A stretch of 64,000 nucleotides of DNA from Welwitschia mirabilis. Taxonomy: Eukaryota; Gnetophyta; Gnetopsida; Welwitschiales. A program made the translations under genes and the position numbers. A model generated the notes under the pieces. The model made no database searches, had not been told where the DNA came from, and saw only the letters and a list, made by a program, of their open reading frames with translations. Location of the stretch: contig JBOZIK010000001.1 in the NCBI GenBank assembly GCA_051453625.1, positions 166,443,647 through 166,507,646 of the forward strand. Reading direction: 5' to 3'. Positions 34,735-46,037 of this stretch are shown here, piece after piece (the stretch's first letter is position 1; every line of letters starts with the position of its first letter).

Positions 34735-35570
34735 CATGAAAGGTCACGTAATCAACTATTCTTCTTATTTCACCACTGACAACTATGAATTTTGGAAGAC
34801 AAGAGTGTAAGTATTCATTAAAGTAATAAGCTTTGATTATTGACCTATTGTAAAATAAGGATTCTCCCCTCCAATGAAACCTCAAACAAATAATAGAGTT
34901 ACTATCTTTATGATCAACCAAGGAGTACATGGGATGCCAAAGAGAAAGATCAAGCTATGCTCAACAAAAAAGCGATGAATGCTATTTGTTGTGAACTCAA
35001 TGTGGAAGATTGAAAAAAGGTAGGAAGCTTTTCCACTACAAAAGATATAAGGGATTACTTATAGTTTTGATATGAAAGAACTAATTATATTAAAAAGAGT
35101 AAGAAGCAAATTCTCATAACACAAGTTGAGAAAATTCGAATGCAAAAAGATAAGGATATTGTTAATGATCTTGAGGGACTTAGAAAACCTCTTAAAACTA
35201 GTCAAATCACTGAGAAGATCTTGAGGTGCCTACCAAAACCTTATAAAAAGAAGGTTCTATCAATTAAAAACACAAGGAACATTGAAAACGTCAAGCTTAA
35301 AGAACTAGTAAGTGGTATCTTGACATTTGAATTAAGGAATATTTATGAAGGTATAAAAGGCAAAAGTATGGCTCTTAATGATATACAAGCTTTTTCTTCT
35401 AAAAATGAAGAAACAAAATGAAGCATGACATATCATTCTCAAGAGCCCAAGGTAATTCTAAAGAGAAATGAACTCAATGCTATACTTGTAAAGGATTTGG
35501 ACACACGATAGCTGAGTGTTCTAACAAAAAGAAGAAAGTGGCATTAAAGGATCCTAGAGAAAAATGTAAC
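34735..35570 (+). pseudogene. Gag of the SIRE-type copia element, broken
   Basis: The frame starts MKGHVINYSSYF, TTDNYEFWKTRV, like the copia Gag opening (FDGTNYTYWKARM). After stops it continues with AMLNKKAMNAICCELN and then an uninterrupted 93-codon frame (35140-35421). That frame contains LEGLRKPLKTSQITEKILR, CLPKPYKKKV and LKELVSGILTFELR, the UBN2-type Gag domain. A complete CCHC zinc knuckle, CYTCKGFGHTIAEC, is at 35478-35519. Gag binds and packages element RNA. The start ATG is the first after the gap with the family motif. Confidence 0.88.
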
Positions 35571-36539
35571 ATGGACACTTGGGATAGTGATGAGTCAAAA
35601 AAAGGAAGAATCTCATGATAATAACAAACTATCTCTTATGAATTTCTCATCTTCTAACTTAGCCCTCATCACAAAGATAAAGGATGACGTTGAATTAGAT
35701 TTATCTAACCCTCATAAATTAGATTTGGGAAATGTTTCACCAATTATAAGCGAATAAGATAGTAATGAAGAAGAACATTAGTTATATAACATTGAAGTGG
35801 AGGAATAAAATTCTATTGAATAATAAAGAAAAGAGAATGTAGAAGATGATAAGAAGAAGGATGAAATTTTCATAGAATGTTCCCAAGAACTTTTTGCAGA
35901 AAGCAAAAGGATCCTCAAATAAAACACAGCCTTGAAGGAAAAAATTAGTCCAATATGAATAAGAAGACAGGAAATTAACATCTAATTTAAAAATTTAAAA
36001 GAAGACTTTGGATCATTAAAAGGCACAATTTGAGAAAGAAATTCAAGATCTTCAAGATCTTGCAAAAGCAAGGGAAAAAAATGTGAGTGTTTTCTTTCAA
36101 AAATTAATGATTTGATAAAATTGTATTGACTGTTTTCATAGGTAATAGGTTCTCGAAGACAATTCTTTTTTAAGAAAGTAGCACCAAGTGACAAAATTAG
36201 TCTAGGATATGTTGCATCTCTATTTTATTCCTTTGTGCCTGCTTTATCAAGTAAAGCTTCATATATATTTAAGGGTTAAGATTTAATGTATTCAAATGTT
36301 AAATTAGATGATGCACAACCTTTTTCTCAGAATATTAATTTTAAGAGAATAATAAGAAATCTTTAATTGTTATTCCTGTAATAGTTTTGGTCATATAAAA
36401 CTTAATTGTTATTTTAGTAATGTATTTCTTCAATTTGGAACTTTACTAGGTTATCAATTTATCAAAAAAAGACCTAATTTTGATATTATATGAAATAATG
36501 AAAAAGCACATACAAGTCTTTTAATTCATACTACATTAA

Positions 36540-36830
36540 CAACTACTAATTATGTTCTTTAGTATCTTGATAATGGTTGTTTAAGACACATGAAAAAAGA
36601 CACAAGTAGATTCACAAAGATGGACAAATGTGATGAAGGAGCTATAATGTTTGAAGACAATGAAAAAGCTATGGTAGAAGGTGTTAGCGCTATAGGTGAT
36701 AAAGACTTTCCAACAAGACACAATGTTCTCTATATCAACAGGCTAAAGTAAAATCTTCTTAGCATCAACCAAATTTATGATAACGGTATGTATTTTTTTA
36801 GTGCTTCAAATTTTCATGTTTTATATAAGT
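36540..36830 (+). pseudogene. Protease of the SIRE-type element, broken
   Basis: YLDNGCLRHMKKDTSRF at about 36570 matches the copia protease WYLDSGCSRHMTGDKSKF, with the active-site DSG changed to DNG. MFEDNEKAMVEG, VLYINRLK and NLLSINQIYDNGMYF follow, as in VTFGDNKKGKIIG..VLYVDGLKHNLLSISQLCDKGY. It lies between Gag and integrase as expected for Ty1/copia. Confidence 0.85.
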
Positions 36831-37850
36831 ATGAAAAAATTTTGTTATCTAGCGATAGGGATGAAAATGTTTATTCTATTATAAAATTAATGAGTAGTAA
36901 ATGTGTATCTTCTATTACTTCCAAAGAAAGTAGGCTATGGTACAAACATCTAATACATGTTAATTATAAGAGTTTTTACAACATTTTAAAGCATAATATT
37001 AGTAAGGATATTCCTAATCTATGCAAAATAGAAGAAAACCTATGTAGAGTTTACCAATCAAAAAAGCAAATAAGGAAAATTTTTACTAATATTGATCATG
37101 TTTGCTCTCAATGTTCTCTAGATTTACTTCATCTCAATCTTATAAGTCTTACCCATGTAAAGAGTCTTGATGAAAAGAGATATATATTAGTTGTGATTGA
37201 TTATTTTACTAGATTTTCTTGGGCACTAATTCTAAGACACGAAAAAGAAGCTTTTGAAAGATTTTAAATTTTGTATAAGAAACTAGAGAATAAAGCTAAT
37301 CACAAGATTAAAAAAATTAGAAGTAACCACAAATAAGAGTTTGAAAATAAATTATTTGATAAATGGTTTGAGAAAAAAAATATAATTTCTTAGCCCCTAA
37401 AATAGTATTATTAAAAGAAAGAATAGGGTGCTTCAAGAGCTGACTAGAATAATGCTTCAAGGAAAAGACATAGCTAAGAGATATTAGGCTAAATCTCTCA
37501 ATACTACTTGTTACATATCCAACCAAGTTGTTTCTAGATGTGGCACAACGAAAACCCATTATAAGATGTGAAAAGAAAAAAGGCCAAATGTGTTATATTT
37601 TAAAATTTTTGGTAGCAAATGCTACATATTGAAAAATGATGATATGAAAAAAATGTTTGATTTAAAATAATCAAAAGTAATTTATTTTTTAATATTCTAG
37701 AACACGTAAAGACTACCAAGTGTTCAACCAAAAATCAAGTAGAGTTAAGGAATTTGTACATACTAGAATTGATGAAAGTGATCATAAGAGTAAAAGTGAA
37801 GATGATGAATTAGAGCTAATTTTTAAAAGAATTCAATAAAATTTTCAAAT
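36831..37850 (+). pseudogene. Integrase of the SIRE-type element, broken
   Basis: An open stretch to 37267 encodes LWYKHLIHVNYKSFYNI (the zinc-binding LWHRRLGHINFKSL of the family), DLLHLNLISLTHVKSL, YILVVIDYFTRFSWALILR and EKEAFERF. After a stop come KKIRSNHK and EFENKLFDKWFEKK, the RSDHGREFEN block. RVLQELTRIMLQ-like and TCYISNQVVSR sequences follow, then the C-terminal KIFGSKCYILKN and YSRTRKDYQVFNQ. This order matches SIRE/Maximus integrase. The DDE residues are partly changed (RSDHG has become RSNHK). Confidence 0.88.
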
Positions 37851-38029
37851 GTTTATTTCTTTACCTTTTTCTTCTCATTAAAAAACCTTAAATCCTAAAG
37901 AGATAATTATGCCCAAATATCTTTATATTGAATCTATAAGTAGAGATGTATTTGATAAGGTAAAAACTAAAAGTTTAATTTGTGCAAATGTCTTCCTTGT
38001 TTCTACCTTAAAATCTAAGTATTTTGAAG

Positions 38030-38870
38030 AAGCTAAATAAGATGAATGTTGGATTAATTTCATGTAAAAATAAATTGACCAATTCAAGAAAAGTAAAGTT
38101 TCGGAGCTTCTTCTTAGATTAAGTAATCACAACATTATTAGTATTAAATGGATATCCAAAAACAAAATAAATAAAACCTTTTAAGTAGTAATAAATGAAT
38201 CAAGGTTGATGAGATAAAATTACACTCAAATGAAAGGTATTGATTTCAATGAAACTTTCCACTTGTTGTCTATTAAGTTGAATTTTTCTTACTTTACATT
38301 ATTTCTACAACATAAAGATTTATCAAATGAATGTAAAATGCATTTTCTTAAATGGTACCTTAAATGAACTTGTATATGTAGAATAACCCATTAGCTTTGA
38401 AGAACCATGTATCCTTATCATGTTTACAAGTTAAAGAAGGCACTATATGGAATCAAACAAGCACTAAGATCATGATATGAAAAACTTACTTCTTTTATTT
38501 TAAAGCAAAACTTCATTAGATCAAAAATATAAATTCAAATTTTTTGCTTATGCAAATTTATGTTGATGATAGTATTTTTGGAGCAATTATAGACTCCATA
38601 TCTCATGAGTTTGCCAAACTTATAATTAAGAATTTTGAAATAAGCCATCTATATGAGTTGCAAATATTTCTTAGAATATAAGTGAAGCAAAGAAAATATG
38701 TACATTCTTATCACAATAAAAATTTTCAAGTGAACTTGTGAAGAAGTATGATATAAAGAACCACAAATTAGTGTTAACTCCAATGGAAATGAATGACAAA
38801 ATTGATGCATATGAAAGTGGAAAGGATGTTGACACTAAGTTATATAGGAGCATGATTGAAATTTTTCTCT
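38030..38870 (+). pseudogene. Reverse transcriptase of the SIRE-type element, broken
   Basis: EAK.DECWINFM, then IISIKWISKNKINKT and GIDFNETFHLLS, match copia RT (EALKDEHWVKAM, IGTKWVFRNKLDEDG, GIDFDETFAPVA). VYKLKKALYGIKQALRS follows. The catalytic YVDD is intact at 38559-38570 within QIYVDDSIFGAIIDSISHEF, equivalent to QIYVDDIIFGSTNESLCEEF. Frameshifts separate the blocks. A short frame in the opposite orientation over 38671-38853 is an antisense shadow. Confidence 0.88.
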
Positions 38871-38879
38871 ATTAACTAC

Positions 38880-39500
38880 AATTAGTCTATACATTACATT
38901 TTAAGTAAGACTTTGTATTAGGTATTAATACATATCTAAAGAATTACATCTTAGGGCTATTAAGTAGAATTTTAGGTATGTAAAATGGACCTTTAATTAT
39001 TGCATTTAGTTTTCTAGAGATACTTTATTAGAGTTATCAACATTTTGTAATGCTAATTAGGATGATTTTACACATGATATAAGAAGCACTAGTAGTTATT
39101 ATTCTTTCCTAGGATCTTACTTAGTAAGTTGGACTTCAAAGAAATAAACTTTCATAGCTTTATCTATTGCCAAAGTAGGATGTATAGTAGATAGTAGTTG
39201 TGTTGCTCAAGTTTCATAGATTCACCATTCCTCATTAGATTCTAAAATCCATGAATCTACATTAGATTCTAAAATCCATGAATCTAACATACCAATTTAG
39301 TGTGACAACTCTATTGTAATAAACATATCCAAGAATCTTATCCTTTACTCTAGAACCAAACATGTTAACATTCATCATTACTTCATTGCAGATCATGTAA
39401 ATTCCAATGATATCAAGATTGAATATGTGGCCATTGATCATCGATTAGCTAATATTTTAATACAACATTTCTCTCAAAGCTACTCTCTTCTTTTTGTAAA
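38880..39500 (+). pseudogene. RNase H of the SIRE-type element, broken, with 27-bp duplication
   Basis: LVSWTSKK, then FIALSIAKVG, then CDNSIVINISKNLI and YSRTKHVNIHHYFIADHV match copia RNase H (LVSWFSKKQNSVALSTAEAEY, CDNTSAINISKNPI, HSRTKHIEIRHHFLRDHV). It ends with IEYVAIDHRLANILIQ, as in LEFVDTEHQLADIFTKPL. A perfect 27-bp tandem duplication (39233-39259 and 39260-39286) sits in the segment before CDNS. Confidence 0.86.
39233..39286. repeat. Perfect 27-bp tandem duplication
   Basis: Two identical adjacent 27-base units, each starting CATTAGATTCTAAAATCC, within the RNase H remnant. 27 is a multiple of three. Their identity, in otherwise decayed DNA, implies a later event. Confidence 0.9.
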
Positions 39501-40539
39501 TCCTTAGACTAAGATTCTTGCCCTTCAATTCTTCTTTATTTTATTTTCTAAACCTAGACCTTACTCTCTTCTTTATCTTTTCTAATTTTTTGGTTTTCTA
39601 TTCTTTTATTATTAATTTAGAATTCTGACTTGTTTTTAAACTTTGCATTATTATTATTTCTTCTTTAGAGGTTAGCCTGTTATTGTAAGTAGTTAACCTA
39701 AGCTAGCAAATTATAAGGTTGACTATCTTGCCCATTGTCAGTTTTAGTATCTAGATGATTGATCTAGTTATTAGGAGGTTAACAGCTCTAGTAAACTACT
39801 ATTATTCATATGTTAACTATCCTTGATAAAATTCATATTACCTCTTTTAAATGGTTAACTACCTAAACTTAGAGGTTAATCATCTACCATTAACCCATGC
39901 ACTTCTATAAATTCAAGGTAGGGGTTTTATTTGGTATCTTTCATTTTTTAACTTCTTTAGCTCTTTTTTGCCTTAATCAAGGATCTAGAGTTGTTTCTTA
40001 ACTTTTTTAAGGCTTTTAATCAAATTCTAGCATTCTTGTAATACTCTTCATTAGTTATTTACAAATTTTCACAAGTTTGATTAAATTTTATTTAGAATTT
40101 ATCATCTCTTATCATGTTAATTTTACTACTTTTAGTTATTACTCTTTACTTTTACACTATATATGACTTAAATTAAGCTAATTTTACATGAATTCTACCT
40201 CATTTCATTACTTTTTAAGGATTTTTTTGAAATTTTATTCATGTTGTGATCTTAGTCTCATGCTTAAAATAAAGTTTTAAAGCTAATGCTTATTCAATTA
40301 AGTAATTGATATTTAGTTTATTTTATTATTTTGATTACATGAAAATAACTGTTCCTTCATTTCATGCTTGGTTGAATTTTAGATAATATATTTTCATAAT
40401 ATTGTCTTAATCAAATTCACATTTTTAGTAGGAGTTAAAATTAATCTATTTTATGTCTTATGATAATCATTTACTATGTTTATTTATTACTCTTCTTGCA
40501 TTACTTCGGTTTATTAGAGTAATATTTATGTTTTTATAT

Positions 40540-42000
40540 TTTCATCAGTGGTTCTAATAGTGCACTAAAAGTATAGATGACTATCAAACTCTATTACTCT
40601 ATCAAGGGAAAGAAGGCTAAAGATCTCTACCTCTAAACAAGTAGATCTCTTTGGTGATATGGATAAACAAGCATAGATGTATATTGATGCTGATTTCAAA
40701 TCCAAGGTTTTTCTTAAGAAAAAAGAAATTCAATTGTCTACATTTCCATTTTTCATCTTCTACTTAAGTAGATATTTGAGTATGAAGAATGGAAACCATT
40801 ACTGATACCTTGTCCAGAGTTTATTATAAAGTTTATTAGTTTATTCTATGTCAATGTAGAAATCATATTCATCAAAGATTTACTTTTAAAAACCATGATA
40901 TTAAGGGTTAATTTTAGAATAACACTACACATGATTGCATGATCTATACATATCCCTCAAGGTGGTGTCTTTAGTTTTCTCCTGCAATATTTGACTATCC
41001 TTAGAGTTCTAGCATATCTTGAATCTTTATGGTGTTGACTTTGACTAGGGGTCATTTATCACATTTAGAGTCAGACATTTGATAGTGTTGTATCATGATT
41101 TGCACTTAATCTTTGGATATATCCTTCTACCACTTAGTGGGTGTAGGGATAATGTTATACTCTACATGCTTAGGTTTCTTCATTAGTTCTGATCTCAGTA
41201 GAAGACTGATGCATCACATATTATTCTTAAATTTCTTGTGCACAGCATTTAGTATGAGAATAAGATACTAAGTTATGGAGACTTGATTATGGAATTGTGT
41301 CATCACTTTATTCTTTCTTTACTATCATGTAATGTTATCATCCTTGAGCCATCCTAGCCTTTTAACTACTCAATAATGGCTTACATGCATCTCTTTGAGG
41401 TAGGTCCTATTTAGAGACCATCATGTGGTAGATGTACAAAGTCCTCTATGCGTCTTCTTTAGCCTTTCAAACTTATGCTACTTACTTTAAAGACCTTATA
41501 GATCTAATGATGGATCTTCTTATTTCACTCCATATCAAAATGTATAAGCAAGAAGAATTTCAGCAGTGGATAATGTATCCTAGAGGTGATGAGAAGGGTA
41601 GGATAGATTCTAGAGTCTTATAATATTCTTTCATTATTACCATTTTATTCTTTACATCTTGTTCTAATCCTTCATCAAATTATGCATGTAATATCAAAGA
41701 GAAAGAGAAAGAGAAGGAGGAGCTAGTAAAGGAGGAGGTAGAAGAGGTAAGAAAGTTAGAAGAAGAATTAGAGGAGGAATTAATAGATGATGAGAAGAAA
41801 GTAGAAGAGGTGGAGGAGAAGGAGGAGGAGGAATTAATAGATGATGTAGGCAAAAGAGGTATCTTAAATTTCTAAAGGAAGAACAATAGAGCAGAATGAG
41901 GAGGAGGAATCTACATCATTACCTAAGTGGACAGAGGCCCCACTAGAGCCACCTTAACCTTCATATTCATAAGAGACATTTTCTTCATGATGAGGACTTA
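40540..42000 (+). pseudogene. Third ORF of the SIRE-type element (env-like/plant transposon ORF candidate), acidic tail
   Basis: Between the RNase H end and the polypurine tract. Translated pieces read YEEWKPLLIPCPEFIIKFIS, FYVNVEIIFIKD and IHIPQGGVFSFLL, then a 63-codon frame (41432-41623: YKVLYASSLAFQTYATYFKD). A highly acidic Glu/Lys stretch follows at 41697-41860 (KEKEKEKEELVKEEVEEV). A globular region followed by a Glu-rich tail at this position is known for the extra ORF of SIRE/Maximus elements, variously called env-like or plant transposon protein. Family assignment is by position and layout, not by a strong motif. Many stops are present, so it is not expressed as one protein. Confidence 0.5.
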
Positions 42001-42594
42001 ATGTATCATTCTAGTACATGCATTGTAGATTCAGATCGAGTGATCTTTCTATTCCTTAAGCATCATTTTTTACATTACCTTTTTCATATTCAACTATAGT
42101 GTTTGAATGATCATATCCTATAATATCATCTCAAGACATCAGCAATCATGGTTTTGATCTCTATTGTCTCTTGCATCTTTTCACTTCTTATTTTTGTGGT
42201 TTATAGCTTTCTTGTCCTTGATGACAAATTGGGAGACAAATAGATAGTTAATTATTAGTTAAAACAAATAGTTACTTATTAATAACTAAAAAAATAGTTA
42301 ATTTTTAATTATTATTATGTTTTAAAAATAATTTCATATATTATAAACCCATTTTAATTACGATGACATGCTTTCCATTTTTTGGTAACATAAATTTTGT
42401 TATAATACATATTTATTGATAACATACGCATATCATTAAGGTAATAATTTTATTATACCTTATGCCTTGTTAATTCTAGTATTTTTTACAAGCTTATTTC
42501 ATTTGAATTATGCATATCTCTAGTGGGAGCATTCACTTAAAGGGAGTACCAGCCTAAGGAAATTAAACAACCCTTTGATTTGGTTGTCATTAAT

Positions 42595-42609
42595 GATAAA
42601 GAAGGAGTT
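42595..42609 (+). other. Polypurine tract of the SIRE-type element
   Basis: GATAAAGAAGGAGTT directly before the LTR start TGTTGCACC. It is preceded by TGTCATTAATGA, as in the family sequence GTCATCA..AAAAAGGGGGAG. Confidence 0.75.
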
Positions 42610-43586
42610 TGTTGCACCTCTTAGTTGTCTATTAATGTTACAACAAATATTATTCTATAATATAATAAAATAAAGTTGTTTCTATTCTAATACTAGATGT
42701 CAAAGGAGCAATTCCGGATCATAAGAATGATTATAAGTAAGTTATAACAAAGACAATCTCAACATCAAGTGAATCTTGACTTAATGGATAATTGAATTAG
42801 CACAGAATGTTTAGGTAATAAATTAGCATTCTCCATGAAATTAACCACATGTTGATAATAGAACTTTAATAATGATAACAAGGGATCAACTAGCAATATC
42901 CATGAAGTTGACCACCTAGGTTGACTACCTATCTGAAGGGGTCAATCACCTATGCATAAAATGAAAACATAATTCATATGGTCAACGAGCTCTAGATTTG
43001 AGCTCAACTACCTAATTTAGCATCTCTCTTGGAAGGCCAGTATAAGAAAAAAGATTGATCATCACTTCAAAGGGTTTAACCATTATGCTAATGGATAATT
43101 GAAATATAGCCTTTATGAATTGTTAACAAACATTGTATGAATTCATACCTCTTATTAGATGAACTTTGTACTTCAGTTTTCACCATTCTCTCTTAATTAT
43201 ACTTTAATATTTTTCATATTTATTTGCACCAAATTGTAACATCAAGCAAAGTAGTTAGCTTAGCCTTGAGAGTGAGGATTATAAGAAAATTCCATTGTAT
43301 TAGTGATAGACAATCATAAAGTTACATTAATGTAAACTTGAAGGTTATATTGGTAATAAATGAAAACAGGTCTATTTTCTATATTTTTTATTTATTTATT
43401 TATTTCAATCAGTCAAATTCATGAGTTTAAATTATTATATATTTAGTTAATTACTTAAATTACCATCATGGTTGAATTGACACTAGAATTGGGATAATTG
43501 ATTTATAGTTTTAATTATGTAAATAAAATTTTAAATTGCAAAAATTACCTTAGCTATCCTATTTACCCCTCTCCTCTAAGATAGCA
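42610..43586 (+). repeat. 3' LTR of the SIRE-type element
   Basis: Starts TGTTGCACCTC after the polypurine tract. Near its end it has CTATTTACCCCTCTCCTC, a decayed form of the TATTCACCCCCCTCT sequence common at the end of such LTRs. It aligns with 32756-33800 but lacks about 100 bases around the TATA box (near 43110-43145). The end is placed at a CA at 43585-43586. Confidence 0.85.
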
Positions 43587-44845
43587 AGCCCTAATAAAAT
43601 TGGCCAAGGTATTGAGAATCCATTTAACTAGGTTAATGTGGAAAAAGTTGGCTTTGATTTAAAGGTTGAGAAAAGGTTTAGTTATAAGATAAAAATTTAC
43701 TTGAGTTAAAGGTCGTAAAAAAGTTTGGCTATGAGGTAAGAGTTGAGAAAAGGGTTGGTTTTGTGGATGCATCATATGAGATGGGAGTTAACTAAAGAAG
43801 ATTTAGCTTTAAGACTAATGAGAAAAGAATTTCAATAGGGGTTGGTTGTACCATTAATTCTTAAGGTATTCTGAAAATTCTTCATTAGACATAGGGTTAT
43901 GGCTACATTGAGGGCCTTATGAAGTTGAGGATTTATTTTGAGTGTGTTCATGGGAGCCTTGCAATGAAGATCAGGTTGAGGATTTCTCTCCATTTTAGGT
44001 GTGTTTATTTGAGGCTTTTATCTTATTATTCAAAGGAATCCTAACTAATCAACTAAGTTCATTTTGGATCTAATGCATATAAGTTAGAAATTTTACAAAG
44101 TGGATCTAAGAGCTTAAAACATTTAGTGATTTCAAGGAAAGGTTTAGATTAAAGTTCAAAAGGTTATAGGCTAGAAAGCCAATGGTACTAGTTATTTTCA
44201 GAGTTTTAGTTTTGGTCTTTAATAGACTAATAAAGCTAATAATTCCTATTGAATGATAAATCAAGAAAACAAAAAAATCAAATACAAACTAAAACATCCT
44301 AAAGTAAAATCAATTAACAACTAAAATAATAATTTTTTAAAAAAATAAAATAAAAAATTTTAGAGAATAGAATTTAAAAATAAGTAACTATTAAATTTTT
44401 TCTTTTTCCTTTTTAAATAAGATTCTAAATAAAACTTACTATAAGAAAAATTTTTCTACTTTTTCTTTCTTTAAAAATAAAAGCTAACTAAAATTTTTTC
44501 TTTGTTTTCATTTTTATAAAAGAAAATAGAACTAAAAGGAGAAGGAAAGTTGGCCTTTGTTTGATTTGATGTTTGATGGAGAATTTTTTTTGCTTCTTTG
44601 CCTTCTTTACTTTGCACTCTAACGGAATTAACTACTTACTTAAAACACACTAATCATTAAACTAAGAAATACCAATTCTATTGGTTAACATTAGAAATAA
44701 AAGAGCTGGACTGGATCGAGTTGCATTGGAAATGACTAGTATTAACCATTAAAAATAAAATAAAAGAGAAATGAAAATGAAGCTAATTAAAAACAACAAA
44801 AAAAGAAAATCTTTATGTGCTACTAATAAAAACTTACCAACATCA
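43587..44845 (-). other. Leader/interior of gypsy element F, right of the SIRE insertion
   Basis: 43700-44810 is homologous to 47290-48200 in element G: both contain GGATCTAATGCATA / AGATCCAATGCATA, then ACATTTAGTG-type and A-rich stretches toward the PBS. Position next to the PBS makes it the 5' leader and perhaps the start of gag on the reverse strand. 43620-43790 has a loose tandem structure of 'gttgagaaaaggttt' words. No convincing protein was read. Confidence 0.5.
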
Positions 44846-44862
44846 TGTCTAACAACAATGCA
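44846..44862 (-). other. Primer-binding site of element F
   Basis: Forward TGTCTAACAACAATGCA is the complement of the Athila/Tat PBS after mostly C-to-T and G-to-A changes. It lies 9 bases left of the LTR start at 44872. Confidence 0.7.
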
Positions 44863-45590
44863 AAAAACTAATGAAGTTGTTATCTTTACCAATTTTAACC
44901 AACTAATGCCTAGTATCATTCTCTCCACAAGGATGAATTAATTATCTTAAAATAATTAATACATTAAAAAAAATGCAAATAATAAGAATTTAAACCCATA
45001 ATATGATTAAATGAAAAACTTTAATTGACAATAGAAGGAATCAACTAATAGTATAATCTAGCCTAAGATATCTATATATGAAACTTTAGATTTTAGAATA
45101 TATGATAATTACTTACATTAAATATTTCATTAACCAAGTTACTAAGTCTAGATTGTGGTGGCATAATCTCATCCACTACCTAAGTTTTGATGGAGTCCTT
45201 TATATTATTTAGCATAATTTTAGTTTAAATATAAGTATGGTAGGCAGGAAGTTAAGCGTAAAAACTACCAAATACTTGCAATTACTACTAGCTAAATAAA
45301 CATAAGGATCCATTTAGTAGAGTATACTTAACATTTAAATAGTTCCTATTGAGTATTTAAGGTGCAAAGTAATTTGCTACTCTAAATTAAAAAGGAAAGC
45401 CATAATTGTATTCAGATGAAAAAAGTAATTTTCTTACATTTTATAAAAAAGCATCATGAAATACCAACTGCTTGGGCTATCCTTACTACAAAGTGAACTC
45501 AATAAGACATCATTCTGAAGACTATGCCAAGTTATTATAGAGCTTTGACTAAAGAGGAATTGAGGTCATAATAAAGGGCTTCAAGGCCTT

Positions 45591-45596
45591 TTTATA
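45591..45596 (-). promoter_or_regulatory. LTR TATA box (element F)
   Basis: Reverse-strand TATAAA in GCCTATAAAAAGGCC, identical in context to element C at 23041. The G-rich tract starts 13 bases upstream of it. Confidence 0.6.
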
Positions 45597-45608
45597 GGCA
45601 AGAATAAA

Positions 45609-45662
45609 GGGCAAGGGAGGAGAGGGGGAGGGAGGAAAGGGGGAATGGGGGAAGGGGGTTGG
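45609..45662 (+). repeat. G-rich tract next to the LTR TATA box
   Basis: About 54 bases of purine with many G runs (GGGGG several times) on the forward strand, absent from LTR C at the same place. It has the potential to form G-quadruplexes. Confidence 0.85.
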
Positions 45663-45937
45663 AATATTTGGGTTTTTTAGCTTATAGTGGTAGGTGAGGT
45701 GAATGGACTTTATTCTACAACATTAAGTAGAATATTTGTCATTTATAACTAGGAATATAAGACTCTATCCTATAGCATTTGGTAAAGGTTATCATATAGT
45801 GTTAGGTAGATAAGATAGTATGTTGTAGCATTAGCTATAATTTTTATCATTTAGAATATGATGAAGGTTATCTTGTAGCATTTGATAGAGGTTGTCATAT
45901 AGTGTTACATGGAACCTTCATCATGATGAGTCCAAAA

Positions 45938-46037
45938 NNNNNNNNNNNNNNNNNNNNNNNNNNNNNNNNNNNNNNNNNNNNNNNNNNNNNNNNNNNNNNN
46001 NNNNNNNNNNNNNNNNNNNNNNNNNNNNNNNNNNNNN
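45938..46037. other. Assembly gap (100 N)
   Basis: Placeholder gap inside the repeat-rich U3 of LTR F. The flanks are both members of the 'gactct..cctatag' repeat, so the assembly probably failed in the tandem repeat. Confidence 0.98.

Larger units (their letters stand above)
32756..43586 (+). mobile_element. SIRE/Maximus-type Ty1/copia retrotransposon, near full length
   Basis: A forward-strand element with homologous LTRs (32756 to the gap at 33801, and 42610-43586). The domain order is gag (with CCHC knuckle), protease, integrase, RT, RNase H, which is the copia order, then a third acidic ORF and a polypurine tract. Integrase and RT residues fit the SIRE/Maximus lineage. It is decayed by stops and frameshifts. 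An 892-base gap hides the PBS and leader. It appears inserted in the leader of gypsy element F. A target duplication could not be confirmed (AAGAG before the left LTR; the right end is uncertain). Confidence 0.87.

Noticed and set aside
32751-43591. Target duplication for the SIRE-type element (AAGAG / AGCCC)
   Set aside because: The two sides do not match and the right LTR end is uncertain.
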